Assembly: GCF_014163735.1 (NCBI RefSeq)
Contig: NZ_JACJDV010000016.1
Coordinates: 1 to 64,000 of the forward strand
Length of the DNA stretch: 64,000 nt
From: Shewanella sp. SR44-3
Lineage (GTDB): Bacteria > Pseudomonadota > Gammaproteobacteria > Enterobacterales > Shewanellaceae
Direction: 5' to 3'
The position numbers and the translations under genes were made by a program. Positions 8,777 through 17,528 of the stretch are shown here, in pieces (the first letter of the stretch is position 1; every line of letters begins with the position of its first letter). A model generated the notes under the pieces. The model was not told where the DNA came from. It saw only the letters and a list, made by a program, of their open reading frames with translations, and ran no database searches.

Positions 8777-10033
8777 TTAGTGGTTGTGGATATCAAAACC
8801 TGACTTTGCCAGCTCAGAGGCCAAGAAAAAGGCCCCTGACACCACCACTTTCGCATTCGCGCCAAGACCTGAAATCAGGCTTAAGCCGCGCTGACGCTCT
8901 AGCACTTGCACTTCTACCGCTTCAAAACCGTCTTCATCTTCCACAAATACTTGCCAATCCCCGTCACCACTGCGGGTTAGCGCCGCATCGGGCACGACTA
9001 TGCCCATGGGGTTTGCGTTAGCGCCCGCGTTTGATGTGAGGTATAACTCGGCAAACTGACCCGCATGCAATTGATGCTCAGTATTGGCGATACGCAGCAA
9101 GACTTGCTCGGTGCGAGTGATGCTGTCTATTTCATGGGAGCGACCGATGATCTCCCCTTGCAGGGTGTTATCTTCCACTCGCACTAACGCTTGGCTGCCA
9201 ATATCCACAGTGTCTGCTTGCGCGGGACTTAACTGAGCCTCAACCCAGAGTGAGGATTCATCGGTGAGCTGCATTAACGCCGTGCCCGCTGGCAATACTT
9301 GACCTAACATGGCGATATCTTGCTGCACTCGTCCTGCAAAAGGGGCCTGTAATTGATAACTTCCGATGGATGAGGGCGAAGAAGCCAAGGCACTGATCTG
9401 CCCCTTGCTCATTTTTAAGGATTGAAGAATCGCCCGCTTAAGCTCGGCGTTCACTTCGGCCTGCATGCGCTGGCTGTCACTAATGGCCCCATTGGATAGG
9501 CGCTTAACTCGGTTCCACTCGGACGCCGCATTAATATAATCAGCCTGAGCCTGAGCCACAGCTGCGCCGCCAAGCGTCAGTAAGGTCTGACCCGCTTCGA
9601 CCCTTTGCCCTGGCACCACATGGCGAGCTAATATTTTCACTTCAAGTTGCGCCCCAAGGCTGGCGGTTTTATCTCTGTCTACCAGCAAGGTGGCGGTGGC
9701 AAAGGAGGCTAAATTAAAGTGCTGCGCCTGTAACTCGCTGACTTCTATGCCTGCAAGATTGCGCTGAACTTGAGTCAATTTAAGGGCTTCGTCGCCATGC
9801 TCCTCTTCCCCATGCGCTTGAGCCTCTTGTGATCCAGCCAAGGTATTGGCAACTAGCGGCTTTGCATTCACGCTCGCCTTAGGTGTTGCATCATGGCCAT
9901 GACCTTCTCCAGCTTGGGCTTGAAACCCAAGGCCTGCTAAAGCGAGCAGGCTGAACGATAGCAGGCTAGAAAATAGCAGGCTAACGCCCACTGAGGATGT
10001 GGCTAAAAAAGCATTGTTCGTTTGATTTTTCAT
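8777..10033 (-). CDS. Periplasmic adaptor (membrane fusion) subunit of the metal RND pump
   Basis: The protein (418 residues from the chosen start) is a CzcB/CusB-like adaptor: N-terminal hydrophobic anchor or signal, a lipoyl-like domain with VVPGQRVEAGQTLLTLGG, a short helical hairpin, the second lipoyl half (YQLQAPFAGRVQQ) and beta-barrel domains. Histidine clusters GEGHGHD and AHGEEEHGDE follow the signal region and the C terminus ends DIHNH, suggesting metal capture in the periplasm. The ATG at 10033 is preferred over 10048 because an AGGA motif lies 7 bases before it. The gene sits 29 bases upstream of the pump gene in the same operon. Confidence 0.88.
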   Translation of the reverse strand: MKNQTNNAFLATSSVGVSLLFSSLLSFSLLALAGLGFQAQAGEGHGHDATPKASVNAKPLVANTLAGSQEAQAHGEEEHGDEALKLTQVQRNLAGIEVSELQAQHFNLASFATATLLVDRDKTASLGAQLEVKILARHVVPGQRVEAGQTLLTLGGAAVAQAQADYINAASEWNRVKRLSNGAISDSQRMQAEVNAELKRAILQSLKMSKGQISALASSPSSIGSYQLQAPFAGRVQQDIAMLGQVLPAGTALMQLTDESSLWVEAQLSPAQADTVDIGSQALVRVEDNTLQGEIIGRSHEIDSITRTEQVLLRIANTEHQLHAGQFAELYLTSNAGANANPMGIVVPDAALTRSGDGDWQVFVEDEDGFEAVEVQVLERQRGLSLISGLGANAKVVVSGAFFLASELAKSGFDIHNH

Positions 10034-10165
10034 GTTAAATCCTAACATTGGTATTCACGCCAAAGCCTTGATTTCCCATCATAATAAATGGTTTCAAAGC
10101 ATTGGCTTAGCCATGGGATACAATAACCCCATGAAAATAAATAAATTTAATGAATAAACGCAGGA

Positions 10166-10813
10166 TTAAACGATTGGAGGGCGGTAACTGGGTAAACTTT
10201 CTGGGGGGAAATAAGCAAAAGCCAATAACACAGGGCTATCTGTGAATAATATGGGGGCTAAGGGGGTCAAACCACCAATCAAGCTTGCATGGCCGCCATG
10301 ACACTGACAATCAAGGCAAATATCCACATCTTGAGTTTCAGTGCTAACAACTTGATGCTTGTCAGTATGTGACAGCTCCCCATGGTGAGCTGCACTAACA
10401 TTAGCCGCACCATAATTAGCCACACCATGATAGTCAGCCAAGTCGTGTTCAGTACCACTTTCATTACTATGACCATGAGCATCACGATGCGCCTTGATGT
10501 CGCATTGGCTTAAAGTCGTCACTTGGGCGGTCAATTGCAGATGCGAGTGTTGTCCACCCTCTTCAATTTTAGTATCAGGATGCAATTGATGGGCACCGAC
10601 ATTGGCCCCAACAAGCTGCAACAACACTATGGCAATCAATAGCTTGACCGTTAACAGCTTGGTTTTAACAAAGGCGCTGAACCCTTTATGTGAAAGCCAT
10701 GCATTTGACACATGAGCCTTTGAAACATGAGCTTTTGAAATGCGAGCCAAAGCAAAACCATCGGCAAAACGGCCGATTAAGTTTCTCAACGCTGGTGACG
10801 CAAATCTTAGCAA
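10166..10813 (-). CDS. Histidine-rich periplasmic protein, CzcI-like, first gene of the efflux operon
   Basis: The 215-residue protein has a membrane or signal segment near 54-75, then a His/Cys-rich region (HRDAHGHS, AAHHGELSH, CLDCQCHGGH), and ends LPSYRPPIV. His-rich small proteins such as CzcI and DUF2946 members precede metal RND operons and are thought to bind metal or tune induction, so this is the likely role. A TTG start at 10813 has AAGGA 6 bases upstream. The N terminus before the hydrophobic segment is unusually long and contains a 5-residue tandem motif (SKAHV SKAHV SNAW). It lies 132 bases ahead of the adaptor gene. Confidence 0.65.
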   Translation of the reverse strand: MLRFASPALRNLIGRFADGFALARISKAHVSKAHVSNAWLSHKGFSAFVKTKLLTVKLLIAIVLLQLVGANVGAHQLHPDTKIEEGGQHSHLQLTAQVTTLSQCDIKAHRDAHGHSNESGTEHDLADYHGVANYGAANVSAAHHGELSHTDKHQVVSTETQDVDICLDCQCHGGHASLIGGLTPLAPILFTDSPVLLAFAYFPPESLPSYRPPIV

Positions 10814-11118
10814 ACGACATCCTTAAAGATAAATGGACAACACACTCTAGTGCACACTAGACCGACAGAGTAGCCGAAAGTTTCCCCAATGGCGAAATAT
10901 TTACACTAGCGCATAAAAAAGTCGAACATCCCGTCTGATATGAAGGGACTCACCAATGCAGCGATGGCATGGTCAATGATGTTCCAGGCATCATAAAGAC
11001 ATTTCCCACTTCCATGCGGGTCAGATGCCAGAGAGCGGCCATGGAATGGACGCTCGTCTCGCAACATTCGTGGTGAACCTGCATGGTTCACCTTTTCAGC
11101 ATTGGTGTAACCTAGCGG
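10814..11118. other. Intergenic stretch with a hairpin
   Basis: No supported gene. A perfect hairpin GGTGAACC-TGCAT-GGTTCACC lies at 11072-11092 and is followed on the plus strand by TTTT. No plus-strand gene ends here, so it may belong to a dispersed repeat or stop transcription entering from the left. The left part carries the promoter of the metal-efflux operon. Confidence 0.5.
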
Positions 11119-11640
11119 TTAAAGAATGGGGGCTTTATATGGCATTGCACCTAGGTAGTCTTTCTTACCCACTTCAACGCCATTGTGACGCAATATGGCG
11201 TAAGCAGTGGTGATGTGGAAATAAATGTTAGGGATAGCGTGCTGCACCGCAAACTCATAACCAGTTAAGTATTTACCTTCCCAGCGGGGCTGAGAAATAT
11301 GAATCGTCGCCGCATTAGCAAAGTCTGCTTCGCTAAAACCTTCAAGGTAAGTCAGTACTGAGGCAATACGTTCGCGCAGCTCAGCTAACGTCGTTTCGCT
11401 GTCATCATGCTTTGGCATAGTCTCTAACTGGCCGGTTAAACGTGCAACCCCTACTTTGGCGGTATCACAGGCAATTTGCACCTGACGGATGAAATTAAAT
11501 TGATCTGCGGCTAAGCGTGAGTTCAACAATACACTGGTATCGACTCGTTTAAGCGCTGCAAAGGCTTCTGCCTTATCAAAAATGGCATTCAAATTATTTA
11601 GCATCTTACTAAATTGCACAACGGTCAGATCAAAAAGCAT
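11119..11640 (-). CDS. DUF1993 family protein
   Basis: The 173-residue protein beginning MLFDLTVVQFSKMLNNL matches the DUF1993 family, helical cytosolic proteins that resemble the DinB/YfiT four-helix fold; their function is unknown. The ATG at 11640 is chosen over the upstream one at 11676 because GAGGG lies about 7 bases before it and the shorter product matches the family start. The GYEFAVQHAIPNIYFH region near the C terminus is typical. It appears to be a single-gene unit. Confidence 0.82.
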   Translation of the reverse strand: MLFDLTVVQFSKMLNNLNAIFDKAEAFAALKRVDTSVLLNSRLAADQFNFIRQVQIACDTAKVGVARLTGQLETMPKHDDSETTLAELRERIASVLTYLEGFSEADFANAATIHISQPRWEGKYLTGYEFAVQHAIPNIYFHITTAYAILRHNGVEVGKKDYLGAMPYKAPIL

Positions 11641-11797
11641 GGCAGAGCCCTCTGTTATGGCGGTAAATCGCAGCACTCATTGCTGAGATTAAGGCTGATG
11701 TGAATGGGTGATAGCACCCTTTAAAAAACACTAAGGAGTGTAACCTAAATTAGCCCTCACACCCCGATAATCTCTCATCGGATGTGATTTCAGCGCA

Positions 11798-12274
11798 TCA
11801 AGGTTCAAGATCTTTTTTGAGTTGCTCAATCTGCCTATCAATAGACTGCACCATAGTGTCAGCCTCTTGAGCGACCGCCAGTTGTTCTTGAGCTAGGCTT
11901 TGCTGCCAAGTCGCGCCGGCTAAATTGTTATTGGCATACTGGCGGCTATCACGCAGATTGCGCAAACGCTGATCTCGCTTTGCTATTATCCGTTTGCGAT
12001 CGCTTTCAAGCTGGCTTATCTCGCGGCCAATGCGGCGCTTTTCAATGTAGCTAGTGATTTCTTTTTGCTTGTCAGAGGCCGCATTTGACACCGCGCTTGA
12101 TTGAGATGTTCTTTCACTCCGTTGAATAACGCTGCCTACGCCGCTTAAGTCAACGGGTTGGCTATTTTCATCACAGGGATCGGCCTGATATTGACCATCT
12201 GCACACTTATAGACTTCGGCTGAAGTCGAAAATGACAAGGCTATGGCGAGTAGTATTAAAGCGTTTCTTTCCAT
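11798..12274 (-). CDS. DUF4124 domain secreted protein
   Basis: The protein has a signal peptide (about residues 1-19, ending STSA) followed by EVYKCADGQYQADPCDENSQ, the DUF4124 signature with two cysteines that probably form a disulfide. The rest (about 65-158) is a charged coiled coil. The ATG at 12274 is preferred over 12286 because GAGGT sits 6 bases upstream of it. Location is periplasmic; function is unknown. Confidence 0.8.
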   Translation of the reverse strand: MERNALILLAIALSFSTSAEVYKCADGQYQADPCDENSQPVDLSGVGSVIQRSERTSQSSAVSNAASDKQKEITSYIEKRRIGREISQLESDRKRIIAKRDQRLRNLRDSRQYANNNLAGATWQQSLAQEQLAVAQEADTMVQSIDRQIEQLKKDLEP

Positions 12275-12588
12275 AGAACACCTCATGCTTTAAGCATTAA
12301 TACAATTACAATAACAAACCGAAATATAGCATCAATCCCGCATTCAGTTTCTCAATATCTGCGACCTATTCCATAACGGCGGACACCAAGCGTCAAATCG
12401 CACATTTAAAGTCAGTGTTTATTACTCTGGCATGCATGGGGGTCATTACACAAGCTTCATTGCTGAGTCTGCACGGCTGTCGGCTAGCCAATCACAGCCA
12501 CAGGTTACAATTGGATACAGAGTCCGAATTACAACTGCAATATAGTGACCCCACTAACTACTCCACAGACGTAATAAGGATCCAAACA

Positions 12589-13362
12589 ATGAAAACTCTT
12601 TGCATCGCGATTTCAGCAATTTTAATGTCAACTCACGCTATGGCTGATGACAACTCTTATATCCGTAACGGTAATATCTACAACAATCAAGGTCAGTATT
12701 TCGTTGGCGCAGGCGTTGCCACTGGCAGTAAGTTTTTTAAAGACCAAGAGGATCAGACTGGAGCCTATTTCAATGGGGGTTACCACGGTGAAGACTTTAA
12801 CGCCGATTTAAACGGCATCAACTACCGTTTTTTCGGTAACAATGAAAGTGCTATTAATTTCAGTGCCTATGTGGTTGCAAACCCTGGGTTTGATAGCGAC
12901 AGCGAAGATGTACTAAAAGGCATGAAAGAGCGTGATTACAGTGCTGACTTAGGCTTAAACGCCGATGTCCATTTAGGCCAAGGTACGCTTTCGGCTAAAT
13001 TTCAGCACGATATCACAGGAGCTTATGATGGCTACCAAGCAGACATCACCTATTACCACCCGATGGATTTAGGCTTTGCAAGCTTAGTGCCTTATGCCGG
13101 CGCCCATTACTTCAGTAAAGAATTCGTTAACTATTACACCGGAGTTGCATCCTTTGAGGCTACATCAACGCGCCCAGCTTACCAAAGTAACGGTGCCTTA
13201 GCCTTCAAAGTGGGCTACGTCTTAGACATCCCAATTACTGAAAACCTAAGCCTTACCCAAGCCACAGCTTACACCCACCTTGGTTCTAACATGGCTGACT
13301 CACCCATTATCGACGCCAAGAACCAATGGTTAACCACCTTTGGCGTTAACTATAGTTTTTAA
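12589..13362 (+). CDS. MipA/OmpV family outer-membrane barrel protein
   Basis: The true start is probably the ATG at 12589, which gives a clean signal peptide (MKTLCIAISAILMSTHAMA) and has AAGGA upstream; the open frame extends to 12415 but the extension is not signal-like. The mature part alternates polar and hydrophobic residues as in beta barrels, contains FVNYYTGV and NMADSPIID segments typical of MipA/OmpV proteins, and ends in Phe. These are outer-membrane proteins, some linked to murein hydrolase scaffolding. A lipoprotein gene follows 19 bases downstream, so the two are likely cotranscribed. Confidence 0.8.
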   Translation: MKTLCIAISAILMSTHAMADDNSYIRNGNIYNNQGQYFVGAGVATGSKFFKDQEDQTGAYFNGGYHGEDFNADLNGINYRFFGNNESAINFSAYVVANPGFDSDSEDVLKGMKERDYSADLGLNADVHLGQGTLSAKFQHDITGAYDGYQADITYYHPMDLGFASLVPYAGAHYFSKEFVNYYTGVASFEATSTRPAYQSNGALAFKVGYVLDIPITENLSLTQATAYTHLGSNMADSPIIDAKNQWLTTFGVNYSF

Positions 13363-13381
13363 TCAATAGCGAGATAACACC

Positions 13382-13864
13382 ATGAATTCAGCACTTAAAT
13401 CAGCATTCAAATCAAACATTAAATCATGCTTATGCGTTGGCATAGCACTGGCGTTAACCGCTTGCGCGACCTCTTATGATACTCAAAAGCAGTTCTGGTC
13501 TTTTGGTAAAGGCTTTGAAACCGTGCAAATTGCGCCTAATAGCTGGCAAATCAGCTTTGTGGGCAATACCAATACCGACAGAAGCCTAGCGCGCAAATAC
13601 GTATTACGAAAATCGGCAGAACTTAGTCAGCAGGCAGGCTTCCCTTATTTCACCTTTACCAATGAGCACATGGATCGCGACGCGGTAGGTCAGTTCGGCG
13701 TCGGCTTTGAAGGCGGCCATGACACCTTATGGGGCAGCTCAAGTACCACTCAAGAAACCTCAGTATTGGTGGAGGTCACTGGCCTTAAAACCAAAGAGGA
13801 GCACCAAGGTTCTCGGGTGTATGACGCCAAATTCATCATGAATAATGTCGCTGTAGAAGACTAA
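13382..13864 (+). CDS. Lipoprotein, CC0125/CC1285-like
   Basis: The 160-residue product has a lipoprotein signal with lipobox LTAC near residue 28 and should be lipidated at that Cys. The mature domain (AWQISFVGN-like strand, then RKYVLRKSAELSQQAGFPYF) fits a family of small bacterial lipoproteins of unknown function. It follows the MipA/OmpV gene by 19 bases. The family name is from memory and moderately sure. Confidence 0.7.
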   Translation: MNSALKSAFKSNIKSCLCVGIALALTACATSYDTQKQFWSFGKGFETVQIAPNSWQISFVGNTNTDRSLARKYVLRKSAELSQQAGFPYFTFTNEHMDRDAVGQFGVGFEGGHDTLWGSSSTTQETSVLVEVTGLKTKEEHQGSRVYDAKFIMNNVAVED

Positions 13865-13982
13865 CCCTAGCATCTTATTCACTTTTAGTTCGCGCCTTGC
13901 CTAGCCAGTGCATGGGTACAGCTACTCATGCTAGGCACGAGCCCGCTTAACGCCAATATTTATATGTATTTATGAGGTTTTT

Positions 13983-14981
13983 ATGAAAATAGCCGTCGTC
14001 TCATTGCTTGCCACCCTAGTTGTTTTACAAGCTTGTGGCAGCTCAGATAATAAAAAAGTCGCCGTTCAACCTAAGATCAATGAAGTTCACATGCTCCAAC
14101 CTGATAACATTCCAAGCTATATTGAAAACTTTAAGCTGCAATATGAACAGCTAGATCTTCAAATTGACGGAGTACAATACACGCTTTCATTTGTCGATCG
14201 AGATGAAGCTGAAAAAGTACTCATAGCAAAATATGATAAGGGGCTGATTTACCTTGGTTTTGACTTTGAAAAAGAGCAACCCATCAACAACATAATGCTG
14301 CTCGAGGGCGACACCTCCGATCTTGAAAACTTCAAGGCTAGCGCAATCCTTAAAGGTATTAATATTGAGCTGAGCGAGCAAGAAGGCAATATGGTTTACC
14401 AAGGTTCAATTGAGGATGCTAATACAAAACAGCTCTACTCTATTAGGACTGTCATCAATGAATCACTGTTAGACGCTGGCGACTCTACATTAACCCTTGA
14501 AGCTAATGTTGCCACATTAAATGGCACCTTAGGCACCTCGACGTATATTCAAATGGATGAGTTAATCAAAACTAAATCCTTCGACACCCTTAAATTCGGC
14601 AGTGTGAATGGCTCAATCAATGATGCGATTAATATGCACACGGGCCGCCTTATTCGCGCCGCTAAGTTAACCACCTTAATGCCAACAGACGGCTTAGCCC
14701 ACTCAGGTGGCGTGGATTTATTTGCTGCGGGCACTCAGAGAATTTTTCAAGATGGTGGTGAGTTAGGGGTTCATTCTTGGTGCTGCCTTGCTGGCAAAGA
14801 TGCCGGTCAATTAAGTAAAACCGATCCCGCCCATGGCGCGCAGCTCACTTACTTTAGAGAAATGCTAGGTCTCGATAAAGGTCCAGAGTTTTATTTCTTT
14901 ACCATTAATGCAGCGCCTGCCGCCAGTGTGCATAAGATGAACAGAGCCGAGATGGTAAAATACAGCCTAGTCACTGAATAG
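13983..14981 (+). CDS. Lipoprotein with possible ClpP/crotonase-like C-terminal domain
   Basis: The 332-residue protein has lipobox LQAC near residue 18. Residues about 20-200 are an unrecognised beta-rich domain. From about 205 the sequence RLIRAAKLTTLMPTDGLAHS, then GGVDLFAAGTQRIF and GELGVHSW, resembles periplasmic ClpP-fold proteins (COG3904 type), in which a Ser and a downstream His are catalytic; here Ser of AHSGG and His of GVHSW are candidates. This is inference from motif order. It is 118 bases after the previous lipoprotein gene, so it may have its own promoter. Confidence 0.6.
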   Translation: MKIAVVSLLATLVVLQACGSSDNKKVAVQPKINEVHMLQPDNIPSYIENFKLQYEQLDLQIDGVQYTLSFVDRDEAEKVLIAKYDKGLIYLGFDFEKEQPINNIMLLEGDTSDLENFKASAILKGINIELSEQEGNMVYQGSIEDANTKQLYSIRTVINESLLDAGDSTLTLEANVATLNGTLGTSTYIQMDELIKTKSFDTLKFGSVNGSINDAINMHTGRLIRAAKLTTLMPTDGLAHSGGVDLFAAGTQRIFQDGGELGVHSWCCLAGKDAGQLSKTDPAHGAQLTYFREMLGLDKGPEFYFFTINAAPAASVHKMNRAEMVKYSLVTE

Positions 14982-15059
14982 CTAGCGCTCAGTTAAAGTT
15001 GCAGTTGCACTAACTCACCTCAGGGCAAGGCCTGAAATTATACTCGCTCATCTCGCCGC

Positions 15060-16391
15060 TCAGCCTGAAATCGAGTGCGAGTCAAAACTCAGTGACTCAA
15101 AACTCAGTGGCTCAAAACTCAGTGATAGCCGGGCGCCGCCTAATTGCGGTGCTCGGCTAATATGAAGCTTAGATCCCATCCATAAACCAATGCGATCTAC
15201 GATCGCAAGCCCCATACCGTGGCCCATATTGCCGCGGCTGTGCTTACCGCGCACGAAAGGCTTGACCACTTGCAGCGCTTCTAGCTCGTCTATGCCTTGG
15301 CCGTCATCATCCACATGTAGCCACAGCACTTCATCTTGAATAGTTAGGCTTACTTGCACTTTTGAGCGGCTAAAACGCAGCGCATTGCTGAGTAAGTTAT
15401 TCATCTGCATAGACAAGTATTTGGGGTCAACATTTACCGTGACTTGGTGAGGCAAAGGCAAGAACTCAAGCTGATGTTCGCCGTCTTCACTATCTAATAA
15501 TTTATCCTGCAACCAAGCATTTAACTCTATGTTCTGCCTGTCTAAGGGGATATCACCTTGGCCTAAGCGGGCATAACTTAGCAAGGTCATTACCAAGTCT
15601 TCCATGGTGTCTAAGTCACGATTCACGCGCTGGAAATACTTGATTTTAAGCTCGGGGTTTTGAGTTTCTTCCAAGGCTTCAATGCCAAATCTTAACCGTG
15701 CGATGGGGGTTTTTAAATCGTGAGACACGGCGCGGCTCAATAATTTATTGTCATCGAGTAACTGCTGAATGCGGTCTGCCATGCGATTAAACTCAGCTTC
15801 AATCGCGCCAATATAGGAGGTTTTACTCACAGCTATCCGCTGCTGTAACTCTCCCATGCCAAAAGCTTGGGTGACTTGGCTTAAATTGATCAAACGGCGA
15901 ATTAAGGGTGACACCCACAGCAGTAGAATCAGCACCACACCAAGGTAAAACAGCATGGTATACAGCCTGTTGAGGTTCAAACCGCTATCGGCTTCTGTCA
16001 CTAAAGGGGTATTAATATTGAGCACTTGGCCGGTAGCAGGCAATAAATAATGCAGCGATATGCCTTCGTCGGACTCTAGCATCAAAAACTTATCGGCATT
16101 AAATTGCGCTTTTAGTGGCAGCGGCAAGATAAATTCAGCACTGGCGATTAAAGACAGCTGCTCTATGTTGTGTTGATTCCAGTTGGCTAAAAAAGTTTGG
16201 CGTTGCAGCGGGTGATTATCTAAGGTTTTGGCTAAGCCGGTGCCCATTAAGGTCAGCGCGGCAAGTTGATTGGTCGGATTAACTTGCTTATCGTCTTTAT
16301 CATGAAAACTGGCAAACTCACTGATAGACCAGCCAAGGCCAGCAATACTCACCAGCACCACAAGCACTAAAGAGACGATAAGTTTTTTCAT
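15060..16391 (-). CDS. Sensor histidine kinase, RstB-like
   Basis: The 443-residue kinase has two membrane helices (about 5-27 and 143-163) flanking a short periplasmic sensor domain, a HAMP linker, a dimerisation/phosphoacceptor helix with SHDLKTPIARLRFG (His near 224) and a catalytic domain with NNLLSNALRFS, DDDGQGID and GHGMGLAIV ATP-lid boxes. It would phosphorylate the response regulator whose gene overlaps it by four bases (16388-16391). The C terminus has a short repeated LSFEPLSFESLSFDS tail. The operon order barrel-DUF3019-regulator-kinase resembles Shewanella RstAB loci as I recall them. Confidence 0.88.
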   Translation of the reverse strand: MKKLIVSLVLVVLVSIAGLGWSISEFASFHDKDDKQVNPTNQLAALTLMGTGLAKTLDNHPLQRQTFLANWNQHNIEQLSLIASAEFILPLPLKAQFNADKFLMLESDEGISLHYLLPATGQVLNINTPLVTEADSGLNLNRLYTMLFYLGVVLILLLWVSPLIRRLINLSQVTQAFGMGELQQRIAVSKTSYIGAIEAEFNRMADRIQQLLDDNKLLSRAVSHDLKTPIARLRFGIEALEETQNPELKIKYFQRVNRDLDTMEDLVMTLLSYARLGQGDIPLDRQNIELNAWLQDKLLDSEDGEHQLEFLPLPHQVTVNVDPKYLSMQMNNLLSNALRFSRSKVQVSLTIQDEVLWLHVDDDGQGIDELEALQVVKPFVRGKHSRGNMGHGMGLAIVDRIGLWMGSKLHISRAPQLGGARLSLSFEPLSFESLSFDSHSISG

Positions 16392-17092
16392 GATGCGGGC
16401 GCTGCGTCATCGCGGCAAAACAAGTAGCCTTTGCCGCGAATGGTTTTAACTTTATAGGGCTGGTCTTGGGCTTCTTGAAGCTTTTTACGTAGCCGCGACA
16501 CGCGAATATCCACAGAGCGGTCAAGGCCATCATATTCTATGCCCCTAAGCTGTGACACTAAATCGATGCGGCTCACCACAGTGCCCGCCTGCAATGCCAG
16601 TAGCCATAACACATCAAATTCATTGTCATTAAGCCCTACCGCTTGCTGATGAACCGTGACGGTTTTAGCGGTCGCATTAAGCACTAGCGCGCCAAATACC
16701 AGCTGCTGTTTAGGCTCTTCATCACTGGCGCGGCGCAGCAGTGCTTTAATCCTAGCCAGTAAGACTTGCGGGCGAATGGGTTTAGTGAGGTAATCATCGG
16801 CGCCCATTTCCAGCCCCTGAATTTCATCGCCATCTTCAACGCAGGCCGTCATAAATAAGATGGGCCCAGAATAGAACGCCCGCGCCTCTTTACAGACATC
16901 AAAACCATTTTTCACTGGGATCATCACATCAAGCAGCACTAAGTCTGGCAGCTCATCGGCGATCATTTCTAAGGCATAATCACCTTGGCTTGCCACCGTC
17001 ACTTCATAGCCGTGATCCAGTAAATAATCGCTTATCCACTCAGCCAAAGAGATATCGTCTTCCACCACTAATATGTGTTTTTTGGCCACCAT
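16388..17092 (-). CDS. OmpR-family response regulator, RstA-like
   Basis: The 234-residue protein has a receiver domain with acidic pair EDD at 11-13, phosphoacceptor Asp at 55 (LVLLDVMIP) and Lys in DDYLTKP, followed by a winged-helix DNA-binding domain (about 130-228) ending in TIRGKGYLF. It is closest in feel to RstA, including the SGPILFMTA segment. The start codon lies 2 bases after the DUF3019 stop and the end overlaps the kinase gene, so the four genes form one transcription unit. The likely targets include the linked barrel gene. Confidence 0.88.
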   Translation of the reverse strand: MVAKKHILVVEDDISLAEWISDYLLDHGYEVTVASQGDYALEMIADELPDLVLLDVMIPVKNGFDVCKEARAFYSGPILFMTACVEDGDEIQGLEMGADDYLTKPIRPQVLLARIKALLRRASDEEPKQQLVFGALVLNATAKTVTVHQQAVGLNDNEFDVLWLLALQAGTVVSRIDLVSQLRGIEYDGLDRSVDIRVSRLRKKLQEAQDQPYKVKTIRGKGYLFCRDDAAPAS

Positions 17093-17094
17093 AG

Positions 17095-17520
17095 TTAGAA
17101 CAATCTCCAGCCGGATTGGCTCTGTTTAGGCGCCTTATAAACCCAGGTCACCACCACTTTAACTCTGGCTAAAGGATCTGCCTTATCATCGGCAACCAAA
17201 CTGAAAGAAGTGGTTTTATCCCCTTCAAAACTATAATGATATTCTTGTTGACTGGCACCATCCCAACAAGTTATCCGCCGGCCACTTTTACTCATCACCA
17301 GGCAATACTCGCCATAGCTCGGCGTTTGCCAGCGAAATAGCACCTCTTGATAGCATATTTGCCCTTTATGCAGAGCAACGCAGCGCTCAGGGGTGGCGGT
17401 GAAAGCGATAGCTTTATCCTGACCCCAAGCTGAAGTCGTAGTAAAAGTCATGGCAAATATAACAGTGTGAAACAAGGCTGTTAGCCAAGAAAATGCCAAG
17501 GAGAAATTAGATTTATTCAT
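17095..17520 (-). CDS. DUF3019 family secreted protein
   Basis: The 141-residue product has a signal peptide (about 1-33) and a mature domain with ATPERCVALHKGQICYQEVL, four cysteines likely forming disulfides, and a Trp-rich beta-sandwich pattern, matching DUF3019. Members often lie beside two-component genes and MipA/OmpV barrels, as here (8 bases after the barrel gene, 2 before the regulator gene). It may act as a periplasmic accessory of the sensor; that is inference from position. Confidence 0.78.
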   Translation of the reverse strand: MNKSNFSLAFSWLTALFHTVIFAMTFTTTSAWGQDKAIAFTATPERCVALHKGQICYQEVLFRWQTPSYGEYCLVMSKSGRRITCWDGASQQEYHYSFEGDKTTSFSLVADDKADPLARVKVVVTWVYKAPKQSQSGWRLF

Positions 17521-17528
17521 CGTATCCC

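Noticed and set aside
10906-11091. 61-codon frame next to the DUF1993 gene
   Set aside because: No ribosome site and overlaps a hairpin; probably part of a non-coding repeat.
12415-12588. Extended N terminus of the MipA/OmpV gene
   Set aside because: The ATG at 12589 gives a proper signal peptide and has its own AAGGA; the extension is not signal-like.
15060-15120. Near-repeat Ser-rich codons at the end of the RstB-like gene
   Set aside because: Short internal duplication of three codon triplets, likely slippage without functional meaning.
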